Assembly: GCF_030944625.1 (NCBI RefSeq)
Contig: NZ_JAUSXY010000001.1
Span: 2,914,001 to 2,978,000, forward strand
DNA from: Arthrobacter sp. SLBN-112
Lineage (GTDB): Bacteria > Actinomycetota > Actinomycetes > Actinomycetales > Micrococcaceae
Direction of reading: 5' to 3'
Length of the DNA: 64,000 bases
Positions 1 through 10,480 of this stretch are shown piece by piece. The position numbers were made by a program, and so were the translations under genes. Numbering within the stretch: position 1 is the first letter of the stretch; the number at the start of each line of letters is the position of its first letter. The notes beneath the pieces are model-generated. The model did no database searches, was not told where the DNA came from, and was given only the letters and a program-made list of their open reading frames with translations.

Positions 1-1812
<1,812 letters not shown>

Positions 1813-1837
1813 CCACCGCGCAGCGGGGGACCCGCTG

Positions 1838-3067
1838 ATGCCCAGCGTTCTTCCCCTTGGCGACCCGGCGCCGTCGGACGGCCTGCTGCCCGCACAGGCA
1901 GCAGACGGCGCGGCGGCCCGGGCCTTCGGCTTGTACGTCCATATTCCGTTCTGTGCCGTGCGCTGCGGGTACTGCGACTTCAACACCTACACGGCCACGG
2001 AACTCGGCGGGGGCGCATCCCAGGACGCGTACGCGGGCACGGCGGTCTCGGAAGTGGCGCTGGCAGCGCAGGTACTGCAACGTTCCGGCGTCCCGGCGCG
2101 CAAGCTCAGCACCGTCTTCTTCGGCGGCGGAACCCCCACACTCCTGCCGGCCGACGACCTCGCCATGATCCTCCGTGCATCCATCGACCAGTGGGGAATC
2201 GAGGAAGGCGCGGAAGTCACCACCGAGGCCAATCCCGACTCGGTCACGCCCGAATCCCTTGCCATCCTCAAGGAAGCCGGTTTCACCCGGGTCTCGTTCG
2301 GCATGCAATCCGCCGTCCCGCACGTGTTGAAGGTCCTTGACCGAACCCACACACCGAGCCGGGTTCCGCAGGTAGTCCAGTGGGCGCGGGAGGCGGGACT
2401 TGCCGTCAGCCTGGACCTGATCTACGGCACGCCCGGCGAATCCGTTGCGGACTGGCGGTATTCCCTCGAAACAGCGTTGTCCTACGAACCCGAGCACATC
2501 AGCGCCTATGCGCTGATCGTCGAGGACGGTACCAAGCTCGCCGCACAGATGCGGCGCGGCGAGGTCCCCGGAATCGACGACGACGACCACGCCGATAAGT
2601 ACGAGCTCGCCGACCAACTGATCACCGCAGCCGGGCTCGGCTGGTACGAGGTCAGCAACTGGGCACGGACCCCGGAGCAGGCCTGCCGCCATAACCTGGC
2701 CTATTGGCGCGGCGATGACTGGTGGGGGATTGGCCCCGGCGCACACTCACATGTGGGCGGGGTGCGCTGGTGGAACGTCAAGCACCCTTCGGCGTACGCG
2801 AACCGGCTGTCGCAGGGCCTTTCCCCGGCGGCGGGCCGGGAAACCCTGGACCCGGACACCAGGAGGCTGGAGCGGGTGATGCTGGAGGCGCGCCTGCAGT
2901 CCGGGCTTGAAGTCTCGACGCTCAGCGCCCTGGGACGCCATGAAGTGGCCGGCCTGATCGCGGACGGCCTGGTGGAACCCGCCCCGGCATTCCACGGACG
3001 GCTGGTCCTCACGCTGAAGGGCCGCCTCCTGGCTGACGCCGTGGTCCGCCGGATCCTGCCCGACTAA
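1838..3067 (+). CDS. hemW: Radical SAM protein HemW (heme chaperone, coproporphyrinogen oxidase-like)
   Basis: A 409-residue radical SAM protein. The cluster-binding motif CX3CX2C is visible at Cys39, Cys43 and Cys46 (FCAVRCGYCDF), followed by the GGGTP motif and a C-terminal HemN-like domain. Proteins with this short form lack features of true anaerobic coproporphyrinogen oxidase and are classed as HemW, a heme-binding protein that delivers heme to respiratory enzymes; it was long misannotated as HemN. The ATG at 1838 follows a purine-rich run. It lies directly after lepA, a pairing common in actinobacteria and firmicutes. The assignment to HemW rather than HemN is inferred from length and context. 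Confidence 0.9.
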   Translation: MPSVLPLGDPAPSDGLLPAQAADGAAARAFGLYVHIPFCAVRCGYCDFNTYTATELGGGASQDAYAGTAVSEVALAAQVLQRSGVPARKLSTVFFGGGTPTLLPADDLAMILRASIDQWGIEEGAEVTTEANPDSVTPESLAILKEAGFTRVSFGMQSAVPHVLKVLDRTHTPSRVPQVVQWAREAGLAVSLDLIYGTPGESVADWRYSLETALSYEPEHISAYALIVEDGTKLAAQMRRGEVPGIDDDDHADKYELADQLITAAGLGWYEVSNWARTPEQACRHNLAYWRGDDWWGIGPGAHSHVGGVRWWNVKHPSAYANRLSQGLSPAAGRETLDPDTRRLERVMLEARLQSGLEVSTLSALGRHEVAGLIADGLVEPAPAFHGRLVLTLKGRLLADAVVRRILPD

Positions 3068-3069
3068 CG

Positions 3070-3480
3070 CTATTTAATCCAGCGCAGGTTGTACGGGTAG
3101 CGGTGGGGCTGGCCCCGGTTGACGTGGATCCCCGCAGCCACCGAGAAGCAGGTCAGCGCCACCCAGATCAGCGTGGCGATGACGGCGAAGATGTTTCCCA
3201 CGTACGGAATGAACACCAGAATGTTGGCCAGCACCGCTGCGATGGTGGGCGGCAGGCTGAAGTTCAGCGCTTCCTTTGACTCCTGTGCGGTGAACGGTCC
3301 GCGGTCCCGGAAGATCAGGTAGATCAGCAGGGACGGAATGCACCCCAGGATGCCGCCGAAGTGGGCCAGCGTGGCCCATTGGCGGTCTTCGCTGGCCGTG
3401 AGCGGCAGGGCATTGGCGGGGACGCCATGGTACGCGGAACGGCCTTGGCCGTCCCTGTGATCACGTGCGTTTTCTGCCAC
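3070..3480 (-). CDS. DUF4870 domain membrane protein
   Basis: A 136-residue membrane protein of the DUF4870 (Tic20-like) family, function unknown. After a polar N-terminus comes the family signature: WATLAHFGGILG, then LIYLIFRDRGPF, then KEALNFSL, and two further hydrophobic helices separated by IPYVGN. Three to four membrane segments are expected. The frame is open further upstream, but the GTG at 3480 is preceded by AGAAGGAAAA at good spacing and removes an unlikely polar extension, so I chose it. The gene converges on hemW with only two bases between the stop codons. Confidence 0.8.
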   Translation of the reverse strand: MAENARDHRDGQGRSAYHGVPANALPLTASEDRQWATLAHFGGILGCIPSLLIYLIFRDRGPFTAQESKEALNFSLPPTIAAVLANILVFIPYVGNIFAVIATLIWVALTCFSVAAGIHVNRGQPHRYPYNLRWIK

Positions 3481-3597
3481 AGTCTGTTTTCCTTCTGGGT
3501 GCAAGTGGTGCTGACTACAAATAAGGACTTGGTGCAACGCTGCCAAAATCAGGCATCGCACTATCCAGAATACTGGGTCGCGGACCGGGAGCGGCCG

Positions 3598-4449
3598 TCA
3601 GGGCACGGTAAGAAAATCGATCACTTCCTCAACCCGTCCCAGCAGCGATGGTTCCAGGTCGGCGTAGGTGCGCACCGCTCCCAGGAGTTTCTGCCACCCC
3701 AGCCCAACATCCTCCTTCGTTGCGTGCGGCCAGCCAAAGGCTTTCAGGATGCCCGTCTTCCAGTCCTGCCCGCGGGGAATCGCCGGCCACTGCGGGATGC
3801 CCAGTACCGCGGGCCGGATGGCCTGCCACACGTCGACGTAGGGGTGGCCGACAATGAGGACATTTCCCGCCGCGCCCGGGGACGCCATCACTGCGTCGGC
3901 GATGCGCGATTCCTTGGAATCGGGCACGAGGTGGTCCACCAGCACCCCAAGCCGCCTCCCCGGTCCCGGCCTGAAGTCCGCCACCGCGGCGGTGAGGTCG
4001 TCGATTCCGTGCAGGGGCTCGACGACGATGCCTTCCACCCGAAGGTCGTCTCCCCACACCTTCTCCACGAGTTCGGCGTCATGCTTGCCTTCCACCCAGA
4101 TCCGGCTGGCCCTTGCCACCTGGGCCCGCCGCCCGGCAACCCGTACCGACCCGGAGGCGGTCCGTCCGGCGGCGGGACCGGAAGCAGCCCGGGCCGGTGC
4201 CGGCGGCATCAGCCGGATAGGCTGGCCCTCCAGGAGGAACCCGAAGCCAAGACGGAAGGAACGCGACTTCCCCCGGCGGTCCTCCAGGGCCACCACGTGC
4301 ATTCCGCCCGATTTCTCCACCCGGGTGACAGCTCCCACCCAGCCGGACTGGACCTCCTCAAGCACCATGCCGCGCTCCACGGGAACCTCGGGCAGTTCGG
4401 TCCGGGCCGGGGCGGAGATCCCGCGGGGGCCCCAGTTCTGGTAGTCCAT
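3598..4449 (-). CDS. DUF3097 domain protein
   Basis: A 283-residue soluble protein of the actinobacterial DUF3097 family. The N-terminus (MDYQNWGPRG) is family-typical. The N-terminal half looks like a small barrel (GWVGAVTRVEKSGGMHVVALEDRRGKSRSFRLG). The C-terminal half, from about residue 110, contains IWVEGKHDAELVEKVWGDDLR and a later LGVLVDHLVPDSKES, which resemble the acidic motifs of Toprim-like domains; that relationship is my inference. It is transcribed away from hrcA, the two starts being about 175 bases apart. No function is established that I know of. Confidence 0.82.
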   Translation of the reverse strand: MDYQNWGPRGISAPARTELPEVPVERGMVLEEVQSGWVGAVTRVEKSGGMHVVALEDRRGKSRSFRLGFGFLLEGQPIRLMPPAPARAASGPAAGRTASGSVRVAGRRAQVARASRIWVEGKHDAELVEKVWGDDLRVEGIVVEPLHGIDDLTAAVADFRPGPGRRLGVLVDHLVPDSKESRIADAVMASPGAAGNVLIVGHPYVDVWQAIRPAVLGIPQWPAIPRGQDWKTGILKAFGWPHATKEDVGLGWQKLLGAVRTYADLEPSLLGRVEEVIDFLTVP

Positions 4450-4540
4450 GGATTCGATCCGCCTCGCGTTAGGTCCTCACCTCCGGAGTTCCCCCCGGAG
4501 CGGTACCAATGCTAACAACGGGTCGAGGCATAATAGACTG

Positions 4541-4567
4541 TTAGCACTGAGGCATGTCGAGTGCTAA
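4541..4567. promoter_or_regulatory. CIRCE operator upstream of hrcA
   Basis: TTAGCACTG at 4541-4549 and GAGTGCTAA at 4559-4567, separated by nine bases, match the CIRCE consensus (TTAGCACTC-N9-GAGTGCTAA) with one mismatch in the last base of the left arm. CIRCE is the binding site of the heat-shock repressor HrcA, here encoded 57 bases downstream, so autoregulation is expected. A CATAAT hexamer at 4529-4534 may be the -10 element, placing the operator over the transcription start. An extra half-site, GCTAAC, lies at 4511-4516. Confidence 0.93.
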
Positions 4568-4623
4568 CCGCTGGGGCGGCGCCGGACGGGGCGTGCGCCC
4601 CGGACCGTGGATGGAGGTGGAGA

Positions 4624-5637
4624 GTGAGCGAGCCACGCAAACTGGAAGTGCTGCGGGCGATCGTGGAGGACTACGTCCACTCCCGCGAGCCCGTTGGCTC
4701 AAAGGCGCTGGTGGAGCGGCATCATCTCGGCGTTTCCAGCGCCACCATCCGCAATGACATGGCGGCGCTGGAAGATGAGGGCCTGATCACCGCCCCGCAC
4801 ACCAGCGCAGGGCGTATTCCCACGGACAAGGGCTACCGCCTGTTCGTGGACCAAATCTCAGCGGTCAAGCCCCTGTCGGCGGCCGAGCGTCGTGCCATCC
4901 AGTCGCTCCTGGAAGGCGCGGACGACCTCGACGACGTCCTGGACCGCACGGTCCGCCTGCTGTCCCAGCTGACCAACCAGGTGGCCGTAGTCCAGTACCC
5001 GCACCTGAGCAGGGCCCTTGTCCGCCACATCGAATTCGTGCTGTTGGCCCCGCGCAAAATCCTGGTGGTGCTTATTGCCAACAGCGGCAAGGTGGAGCAG
5101 CGCGTAATCGACGTCGGCCAGGACCTTGGCGACGAAGCACTCGCTGAGCTGAGGACCAGGTTCCTCGGAGCCCTGGGCGGCACCCCACTGAGCCACCTCG
5201 CCCAGGCGCTGCCCGCCGTCGTGGCAGCTGCGCCGCACCCTCACCGCCAGGCCGCGCACGCGCTGGCGCACGGGCTCGAGGTTCTGGCCCAGAGCAGCCG
5301 GGAAGACCGGATGGTCATGGCCGGAACGGCCAACCTGGCCCGATCCAACGTAGACTTCCCACTCAGCATCGGGCCGGTGCTCGAAGCACTCGAGGAGCAG
5401 GTGGTGATGCTGCGGCTGTTGAGCGAAATGGCCCAGGACCACCGCGGCGTGGCAGTCAGCATCGGAAGGGAGAACCCTTACGACGGCCTCGCCGAGGCGT
5501 CCGTGGTGGCCACCGCCTATGGCCCTGACAGCGCCGCTAAGGTAGGGATCCTTGGCCCCACGCGAATGGACTACCCCACAACCATGGCCGCCGTCAGGGC
5601 CGTGGCCCGCTACCTTTCCAGGATTTTGGGGCCCTGA
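4624..5637 (+). CDS. hrcA: Heat-inducible transcription repressor HrcA
   Basis: A 337-residue repressor of class I heat-shock genes, the usual family length. It begins with the winged-helix domain ([24 protein letters not shown], then [16 protein letters not shown] and [17 protein letters not shown]), all diagnostic for HrcA, followed by the GAF-like dimerisation domain. The frame extends upstream to an ATG at 4561, but that codon lies inside the CIRCE element, whereas the GTG at 4624 follows GGAGGTGGAGA, so the GTG is the start. It sits just upstream of dnaJ2, the classic hrcA-dnaJ pairing, and should be repressed by its own product through CIRCE. Confidence 0.96.
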   Translation: MSEPRKLEVLRAIVEDYVHSREPVGSKALVERHHLGVSSATIRNDMAALEDEGLITAPHTSAGRIPTDKGYRLFVDQISAVKPLSAAERRAIQSLLEGADDLDDVLDRTVRLLSQLTNQVAVVQYPHLSRALVRHIEFVLLAPRKILVVLIANSGKVEQRVIDVGQDLGDEALAELRTRFLGALGGTPLSHLAQALPAVVAAAPHPHRQAAHALAHGLEVLAQSSREDRMVMAGTANLARSNVDFPLSIGPVLEALEEQVVMLRLLSEMAQDHRGVAVSIGRENPYDGLAEASVVATAYGPDSAAKVGILGPTRMDYPTTMAAVRAVARYLSRILGP

Positions 5638-5721
5638 CCCTCCGCTGCCGGAGCACCTTCGGCTGCAAGACCGGACACCGGGCACAACTGCACGCAGTAC
5701 AACAAGGAAGAGATACAAACT

Positions 5722-6851
5722 TTGAGCAGCCACTATGACGTCCTTGGAGTCTCACCCGAAGCTACGGGCGAAGAGATCAAAAAGGCCTACCGCAAGCTGG
5801 CCCGCACCCTGCACCCGGACGTAAACCCGGGAGCGGACGCGTCGGAACGCTTCAAGGCAGTCACTCACGCCTATGAGGTCCTCTCCGACCCCCAAAAGCG
5901 CCGCATCTATGACACCACCGGCAACGAGAACGGAACGGACAACGGCTTCGGCGGCGCCGGCTACGCAGGCCAGGGATTCGCGTTCCAGGACATTTTCGAT
6001 ACCTTCTTCGGCGCCGGCGGCACGTCCGGTCCGGCGTCCCGGGTGCGCAGGGGACAGGACGCACTCATCAGCGTCCGGATCGATCTTCGCGACGCCGTCT
6101 TTGGCGTCAACAAGAAGCTCGAAGTGGACACCGCCGTCGTCTGTCCCACGTGCGAGGGATCATGCTGCCGCCCCGGCACCCACCCCGAGCGTTGCGATAT
6201 CTGCGGCGGCAGCGGCCAGGTCCAGCGGGCCGTCCGCTCCATCCTGGGCCAGGTCATGACGGCGGCCCCGTGCGGCACCTGCGAAGGGTTCGGCACGGTC
6301 ATCAAGGATCCCTGCAACGAATGCAGCGGCCAGGGCCGCATCCGCAGCCGCCGGTCGCTGACCATCAAGGTCCCTGCCGGCGTTGCCACCGGCACCCGCA
6401 TCCAGCTCTCCGGGCAGGGCGAAGCGGGCCCAGCCGGTGGGCCCGCCGGCGACCTCTATGTGGAGATCCGGGTCAACAACGACGCCACGTACGTCCGGGA
6501 AGGCGACGACCTGCACGCCACCCTGCACATCCCCATGACCGCGGCCGCGCCCTCGGCACGGACGTCAGCCTGGAAACCTTCGACGGCAGCCAGGAAATCG
6601 ACGTCAAACCCGGCACCCAGTCGGGGGAGATCATCACCCTGCGCGGGCTGGGCGTCACCCACCTGAGGGGCTACGGGCGCGGTGACCTGAAGGTCCACCT
6701 CCAGGTTGATACTCCCGCCAAACTCGACGCCGCGCAGGAGGACCTGCTGCGCCAGCTCGCCAAGCTCCGCGGGGAACAGATCACCGAGGGAAAGCTCGCT
6801 GCCAGCGGCGGCATGTTCGCCAAGCTCCGGGACCGGCTCGGTAACCTGTAG
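5722..6851 (+). pseudogene. dnaJ: Molecular chaperone DnaJ (DnaJ2 type), frameshifted
   Basis: A type I J-protein, co-chaperone of DnaK. The J domain ([26 protein letters not shown] motif near residue 33) is followed by a Gly/Phe region, the four-repeat cysteine-rich zinc domain (CPTC, CDICGG, CGTCEG, CNECSG) and the C-terminal substrate domain. The reading frame breaks at about 6547-6553: residues up to IPMTAAA are in the first frame, and [12 protein letters not shown] onwards continues in another frame to the stop at 6851. The total length is 3n+2, which fits two extra C in the run before CTCGGC (or one lost base). The start is TTG at 5722 after AAGGAAGAG. It follows hrcA. The rest of the protein is intact and conserved, so a sequence error is more likely than a dead gene. 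Confidence 0.88.
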
Positions 6852-6853
6852 CG

Positions 6854-7630
6854 GTGAGCAACCCCGTATTTTTCACCAGCCCCGGCTCGCTTGACGGCCT
6901 GGCCGCCGGGCAGGTCTTCGCCCTCGAGGGCCCCGAAGCCCGGCACGCTGTCACCGTGAAGCGCTTGTCGCCGGGGGAGGCAGTGGACATAGTTGACGGC
7001 GCCGGCACCCGCATGACCGGCAAGGTGGCAGCAGCGTCCGCCTCGGTGCTAGAGGTTGAGTGCGGGGCCGTGGTGGCAGAAGAGAGGCCTGAGGTACGGC
7101 TGGTGCTGGCACAGGCACTGGCCAAGGGCGACCGGGACGAGCTGGCCATTGAGACGGCGACGGAACTGGGCATCGATGCGGTCATACCCTGGCAGTCCGA
7201 ACGGTCCATTGTCCGCTGGAAGGGGGACCGGGCCGCCCGGGCCCACGCCAAATGGCAGTCGGCCGTTTCCGCCGCCGCCAAACAGGCGCGCCGTGCCTGG
7301 ATTCCCGAGGTCCGGACCGCCGTCGAAACGTCCGGGCTGTGCGCCGCCGTGGCGGCCACGGACCTGGCCGTCATCTTGCACGAAGACGCCGTAAGGCCCC
7401 TGCGCGCTGTTCTTGAAGCGTGGCAGGGGAGCACGGGTGCCGGGCCCCGCGAGATCCTGCTGATTGTTGGCCCCGAAGGCGGCATCAGCCCCCGCGAAGT
7501 GACGAAACTGTGTGACAACGGTGCCGTGACGGCCCTGCTGGGGCACCACGTCCTGCGGTCCTCCACCGCCGGCCCGGCCGCCGTCGTGCTGGCCAGCGAC
7601 ATCCTGGGGCGCTGGACTACCGCACCTTGA
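6854..7630 (+). CDS. rsmE: 16S rRNA (uracil(1498)-N(3))-methyltransferase RsmE
   Basis: A 258-residue SPOUT-class RNA methyltransferase that methylates U1498 of 16S rRNA. The N-terminal PUA-like part (GPEARHAVTVKRLSPGEAVDIVDG) precedes the trefoil-knot domain, with the ELAIETATELGIDAVIPWQSERS block and the SAM-binding knot ILLIVGPEGGISPREV followed by LLGHHVLRSSTAGPAAV. The GTG at 6854 starts two bases after the dnaJ stop, indicating co-transcription with hrcA and dnaJ. The 3' end overlaps the convergent lipoprotein gene by 14 bases. Confidence 0.95.
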   Translation: MSNPVFFTSPGSLDGLAAGQVFALEGPEARHAVTVKRLSPGEAVDIVDGAGTRMTGKVAAASASVLEVECGAVVAEERPEVRLVLAQALAKGDRDELAIETATELGIDAVIPWQSERSIVRWKGDRAARAHAKWQSAVSAAAKQARRAWIPEVRTAVETSGLCAAVAATDLAVILHEDAVRPLRAVLEAWQGSTGAGPREILLIVGPEGGISPREVTKLCDNGAVTALLGHHVLRSSTAGPAAVVLASDILGRWTTAP

Positions 7631-8576
7631 AGGACCGTGTGTCCTCGTTCCGGTCCGGCTCTCCGCCGGAGCCGGCCTGCGCTACATGGAGTTCGTAGTC
7701 ACCGGCCGGCAGATTCAGGGCCAGTGTGAAGGCGCCTGCCTGGCCCTGTTCCGCAGCTGCCGTCGTTTCGCCGCTCAGGAAGGGTGTCTTGCCGCCACCG
7801 TTGTCCGCCACCTGCAGGATTTGCCAGTGAAGTTTTGCTCCGGGTGACGTGCTCCGGCCGGTGATCTTCACGCTGCCGCCGGGGACTTCGGTGTTCTCCT
7901 GCGGATCGATGATCCAGACCGGTGCCACCAGGCCGGCGGCGCGGGTCATCAGGGCGCCCAACTGGACCTTGCCGAACGCGACGTAGTCAGTGTGCCCGTC
8001 CACGAGGATCCGGACCCGGATCTGCTGGCTGGTGTCGATCAGCCCCGAACTGGCGGCGGCGGCGGTGGCCGTGTAAATCAGTTGTTGGATGGCGCGGGCA
8101 GCCATGTCGGCGTCGAGGTTGCTGTTGAAGGCGTCAGCCGAAACGTCCACAGTGATGACGTCTTTGCCTGAAATCGATGTGGCCAGCTTGTCCGGATTCT
8201 GCCATGGCGTGAAGAAATCGGGGTCGAGCGGCTTCTCCGACATCATGGCGCGCAACGCGCGGGTGACCGGGTTGTCCTGCTCGGGGACGTCACGGAATTC
8301 GCGGTACAGGAAGACGTTGCCGCCGCTGCGGCCGATCCAGTACACCGGTGCCTTGTTGGAGGACTGCGTGGTTTCCAGCGGGGCGCTGGTCGAAGGTGCG
8401 TCCGGCATGGTCCCGCCAGTCGCCGGAACAGATGCGAGGGTGCCGGAGGGGGACGGACCGCCCTCAGCGGTGCAGCCTGCGAGGACGGGAACAAGCACCA
8501 GGACTCCTGCCAGGACAGCCGGGCGCAAGCGGCCCTTCGTTCGGCCTGCCCTTTTGGGCACAGAGGTTTCCGGCAC
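7617..8576 (-). CDS. GerMN/Gmad2 domain lipoprotein
   Basis: A 319-residue secreted lipoprotein. It has a basic n-region, a hydrophobic stretch and the lipobox LAGC with Cys near residue 34, then a Ser/Thr/Pro-rich linker. Residues about 75-205 resemble the GerMN domain (VYWIGRSGGNVFLYREFRDV, later ITVDVSADAFNSNLD and RILVDGHTDYVAFGKV). The C-terminal part resembles the immunoglobulin-like Gmad2 domain (IDPQENTEVPGGSVKITGRS). Such proteins sit on the outer face of the membrane; their exact role outside sporulation is unknown. The GTG start at 8576 follows AAAGGACAAGGG. It faces rsmE and overlaps its 3' end. Confidence 0.82.
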   Translation of the reverse strand: MPETSVPKRAGRTKGRLRPAVLAGVLVLVPVLAGCTAEGGPSPSGTLASVPATGGTMPDAPSTSAPLETTQSSNKAPVYWIGRSGGNVFLYREFRDVPEQDNPVTRALRAMMSEKPLDPDFFTPWQNPDKLATSISGKDVITVDVSADAFNSNLDADMAARAIQQLIYTATAAAASSGLIDTSQQIRVRILVDGHTDYVAFGKVQLGALMTRAAGLVAPVWIIDPQENTEVPGGSVKITGRSTSPGAKLHWQILQVADNGGGKTPFLSGETTAAAEQGQAGAFTLALNLPAGDYELHVAQAGSGGEPDRNEDTRSFKVR

Positions 8577-8632
8577 TGTCCTGCCCTTGTCCTTTCCTGG
8601 CGTGGCGGGCCGATCCCCTGGCGGCCTGGAGT

Positions 8633-8648
8633 TCCAGCAGCTGCTGGA
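8633..8648. repeat. 16-bp perfect palindrome
   Basis: TCCAGCAG directly followed by its reverse complement CTGCTGGA, flanked by further partly symmetrical CTGGA and TCCAG copies (8626-8656). It lies 57 bases upstream of the lipoprotein start and could be a regulator-binding site or a transcript hairpin; no specific regulator can be named. Confidence 0.5.
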
Positions 8649-8768
8649 TTTCCAGCATTACACAGGGGGACGGCCCCACAGCCGTTCTTTGACCGTCACG
8701 GCCCAACTGCAACGGGAACGATATGAGGCCGATATGAAGTTGATACCTAACGGGCGTACCCGCGGGCT

Positions 8769-8787
8769 TACGCAGGGACCCTGCGTA
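8769..8787. promoter_or_regulatory. 19-bp inverted repeat upstream of phoH (candidate operator)
   Basis: TACGCAGGG and CCCTGCGTA form perfect 9-base arms around a single A. The compact near-zero spacing is typical of a dimeric repressor site rather than a terminator. It lies about 135 bases upstream of the phoH start. The binding protein is unknown. Confidence 0.45.
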
Positions 8788-8921
8788 TCTGCCGCCGCCT
8801 CCCGCTGGCGTAAGATGAAGGGATCGCTGGGCAAGGAGCACCGTGCAACGGGCGCCCCTTCCGGCACGGAAAAATTGGATTGAAGAACTTCGAGGGGACC
8901 ACAGGCCTGCGGGCCAGCACC

Positions 8922-10010
8922 ATGACTGAATCAGCAAATGGTAAGCGCCGGCTCAATACAGGCGACGGCAACCCCGGGGAATTTCCCCACTCCCTGCCCG
9001 GCATCCGGACCGAAGTTGTCCTGTTTGAGAACTCGGACCAGATGGTTCAATCACTTGGCAGCCACGATGAGGCGTTGCGGTTCATCGAAGTCCAGTTCCC
9101 GGACGTCAACTTCCACGTCCGCGGCAATGAGCTCTCCATCAGCGGGCCCGCCAGCGACGTCCCTCGGATCATGCGGCTCCTCCAGGAGGTCCGTGGCCTG
9201 GTGGCCCGGGGCATAGTGATCACCCCCGCGGTGCTCCAGCAGCTCGTGGCGCTCCTGCGCACCCAGTCACTGCAGAACCCCGTGGACGTGCTCACACATG
9301 ACATCCTCTCGAGCCGCGGCAGGACCATCCGGCCAAAAACGCTGAACCAGAAGAACTACGTGGACGCGATCGATGCCAATACGGTGATTTTCGGGATCGG
9401 CCCGGCCGGCACCGGCAAGACCTACCTGGCTATGGCCAAAGCCGTCCAGGCCCTGCAGCAAAAAGAGGTCAGCCGTATCATCCTCACCCGCCCCGCGGTC
9501 GAGGCAGGGGAGCGCCTCGGATTCCTGCCTGGAACGCTGAGCGACAAGATCGATCCCTACCTCCGCCCGCTCTACGATGCCCTGCACGACATGATGGATC
9601 CCGAGTCCATCCCGCGGCTGATGGCCGCCGGGACCATCGAGGTGGCACCACTGGCCTACATGCGCGGCCGGACCCTCAATGACGCCTTCATCATCCTTGA
9701 TGAGGCCCAGAACACCACGCCGGAACAGATGAAGATGTTCCTCACCCGCCTCGGGTTCGGGTCCAAGATGGTGGTCACCGGAGACGTCACCCAGGTGGAC
9801 CTGCCGTTCGGGACTCGTTCAGGGCTGCGGATCGTGGAGGAAATCCTGCAGGGCATTGAGGATGTGAACTTCTCGGTCCTGGACGCCGCCGACGTCGTGC
9901 GGCACCGGCTGGTGGGGGACATCGTCAATGCCTACAGCATCTGGGACGAAGTCCAGCGGAACCGTGTCAAACACTCGGTCAACAGGGAAAAGCGGGGGGA
10001 ACACGCGTGA
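8922..10010 (+). CDS. phoH: PhoH family ATPase
   Basis: A 362-residue PhoH-like P-loop ATPase; members are implicated in RNA metabolism and ribosome biogenesis together with YbeY. The N-terminal part has a small KH-like region ([17 protein letters not shown]), then Walker A GPAGTGKT near residue 160 and Walker [10 protein letters not shown] near residue 255, plus the [10 protein letters not shown] sensor segment. The frame is open to a TTG at 8880, but the ATG at 8922 gives the N-terminus [10 protein letters not shown] that fits relatives better, although its ribosome-binding site is weak. The 3' end overlaps ybeY by four bases, the first step in a tightly coupled phoH-ybeY-CNNM-era operon. 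Confidence 0.94.
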   Translation: MTESANGKRRLNTGDGNPGEFPHSLPGIRTEVVLFENSDQMVQSLGSHDEALRFIEVQFPDVNFHVRGNELSISGPASDVPRIMRLLQEVRGLVARGIVITPAVLQQLVALLRTQSLQNPVDVLTHDILSSRGRTIRPKTLNQKNYVDAIDANTVIFGIGPAGTGKTYLAMAKAVQALQQKEVSRIILTRPAVEAGERLGFLPGTLSDKIDPYLRPLYDALHDMMDPESIPRLMAAGTIEVAPLAYMRGRTLNDAFIILDEAQNTTPEQMKMFLTRLGFGSKMVVTGDVTQVDLPFGTRSGLRIVEEILQGIEDVNFSVLDAADVVRHRLVGDIVNAYSIWDEVQRNRVKHSVNREKRGEHA

Positions 10011-10480
10011 GCATCGAGGTGAACAACGAGTCCGGCGTCGACGTCGGGGAAGCCGAACTCATTGCGTTGTCGCGGTACATCTTTGAACAGCTCTACATCC
10101 ATCCCCAGGCCGAGCTTTCCATCCTCCTGGTGGATGAACCGGCCATGGAAAAGCTCCACATTGAGCTGATGGACGAGCCCGGCGCCACGGACGTCCTCTC
10201 CGTTCCCATGGACGAACTCACGCCGGGAACCCCGGGCCGGCCCACGCCCCAGGGCATGCTGGGGGACATCGCAATCTGCCCGCAGGTGGCAAAGGTCCAG
10301 GCCAAGAACGCCGGGCATTCACTCCAGGACGAAATGCTGCTCCTGACCACCCACGGAATCCTGCACCTGCTGGGCTACGACCATGCGGAACCGGAGGAAA
10401 AGGCCGAGATGTTCGGCCTGCAGCGCGAACTCCTGACCGGTTTCACCGGCAAAGAAGCACCCGCCGAGACAACGCAGTGA
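10007..10480 (+). CDS. ybeY: Endoribonuclease YbeY (rRNA maturation)
   Basis: A 157-residue metal-dependent endoribonuclease needed for 16S rRNA 3' maturation and ribosome quality control. The zinc site motif HGILHLLGYDH is at residues 116-126, supplying three histidines. The GTG start at 10007 overlaps the phoH stop as GTGA, and the stop overlaps the next gene in the same way, so translation is coupled across the operon. Confidence 0.95.
   Translation: MSIEVNNESGVDVGEAELIALSRYIFEQLYIHPQAELSILLVDEPAMEKLHIELMDEPGATDVLSVPMDELTPGTPGRPTPQGMLGDIAICPQVAKVQAKNAGHSLQDEMLLLTTHGILHLLGYDHAEPEEKAEMFGLQRELLTGFTGKEAPAETTQ

Larger units (their letters stand above)
8577..8921. other. Divergent intergenic region upstream of phoH
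   Basis: These 345 bases separate the reverse-strand lipoprotein gene from phoH and contain no convincing gene. They hold a 16-base perfect palindrome (8633-8648), a tandem 11-base near-repeat beginning CGATATGA (8719-8729 and 8730-8740) and a 19-base inverted repeat (8769-8787). A TAAGAT hexamer near 8812 could be a -10 element for phoH. In-frame codons continue upstream of phoH to a TTG at 8880, which I consider non-coding. Confidence 0.5.

Noticed and set aside
3361..4515. 384-codon plus-strand frame over DUF3097
   Set aside because: Runs antisense to DUF3097 and the DUF4870 upstream region; no family resemblance.
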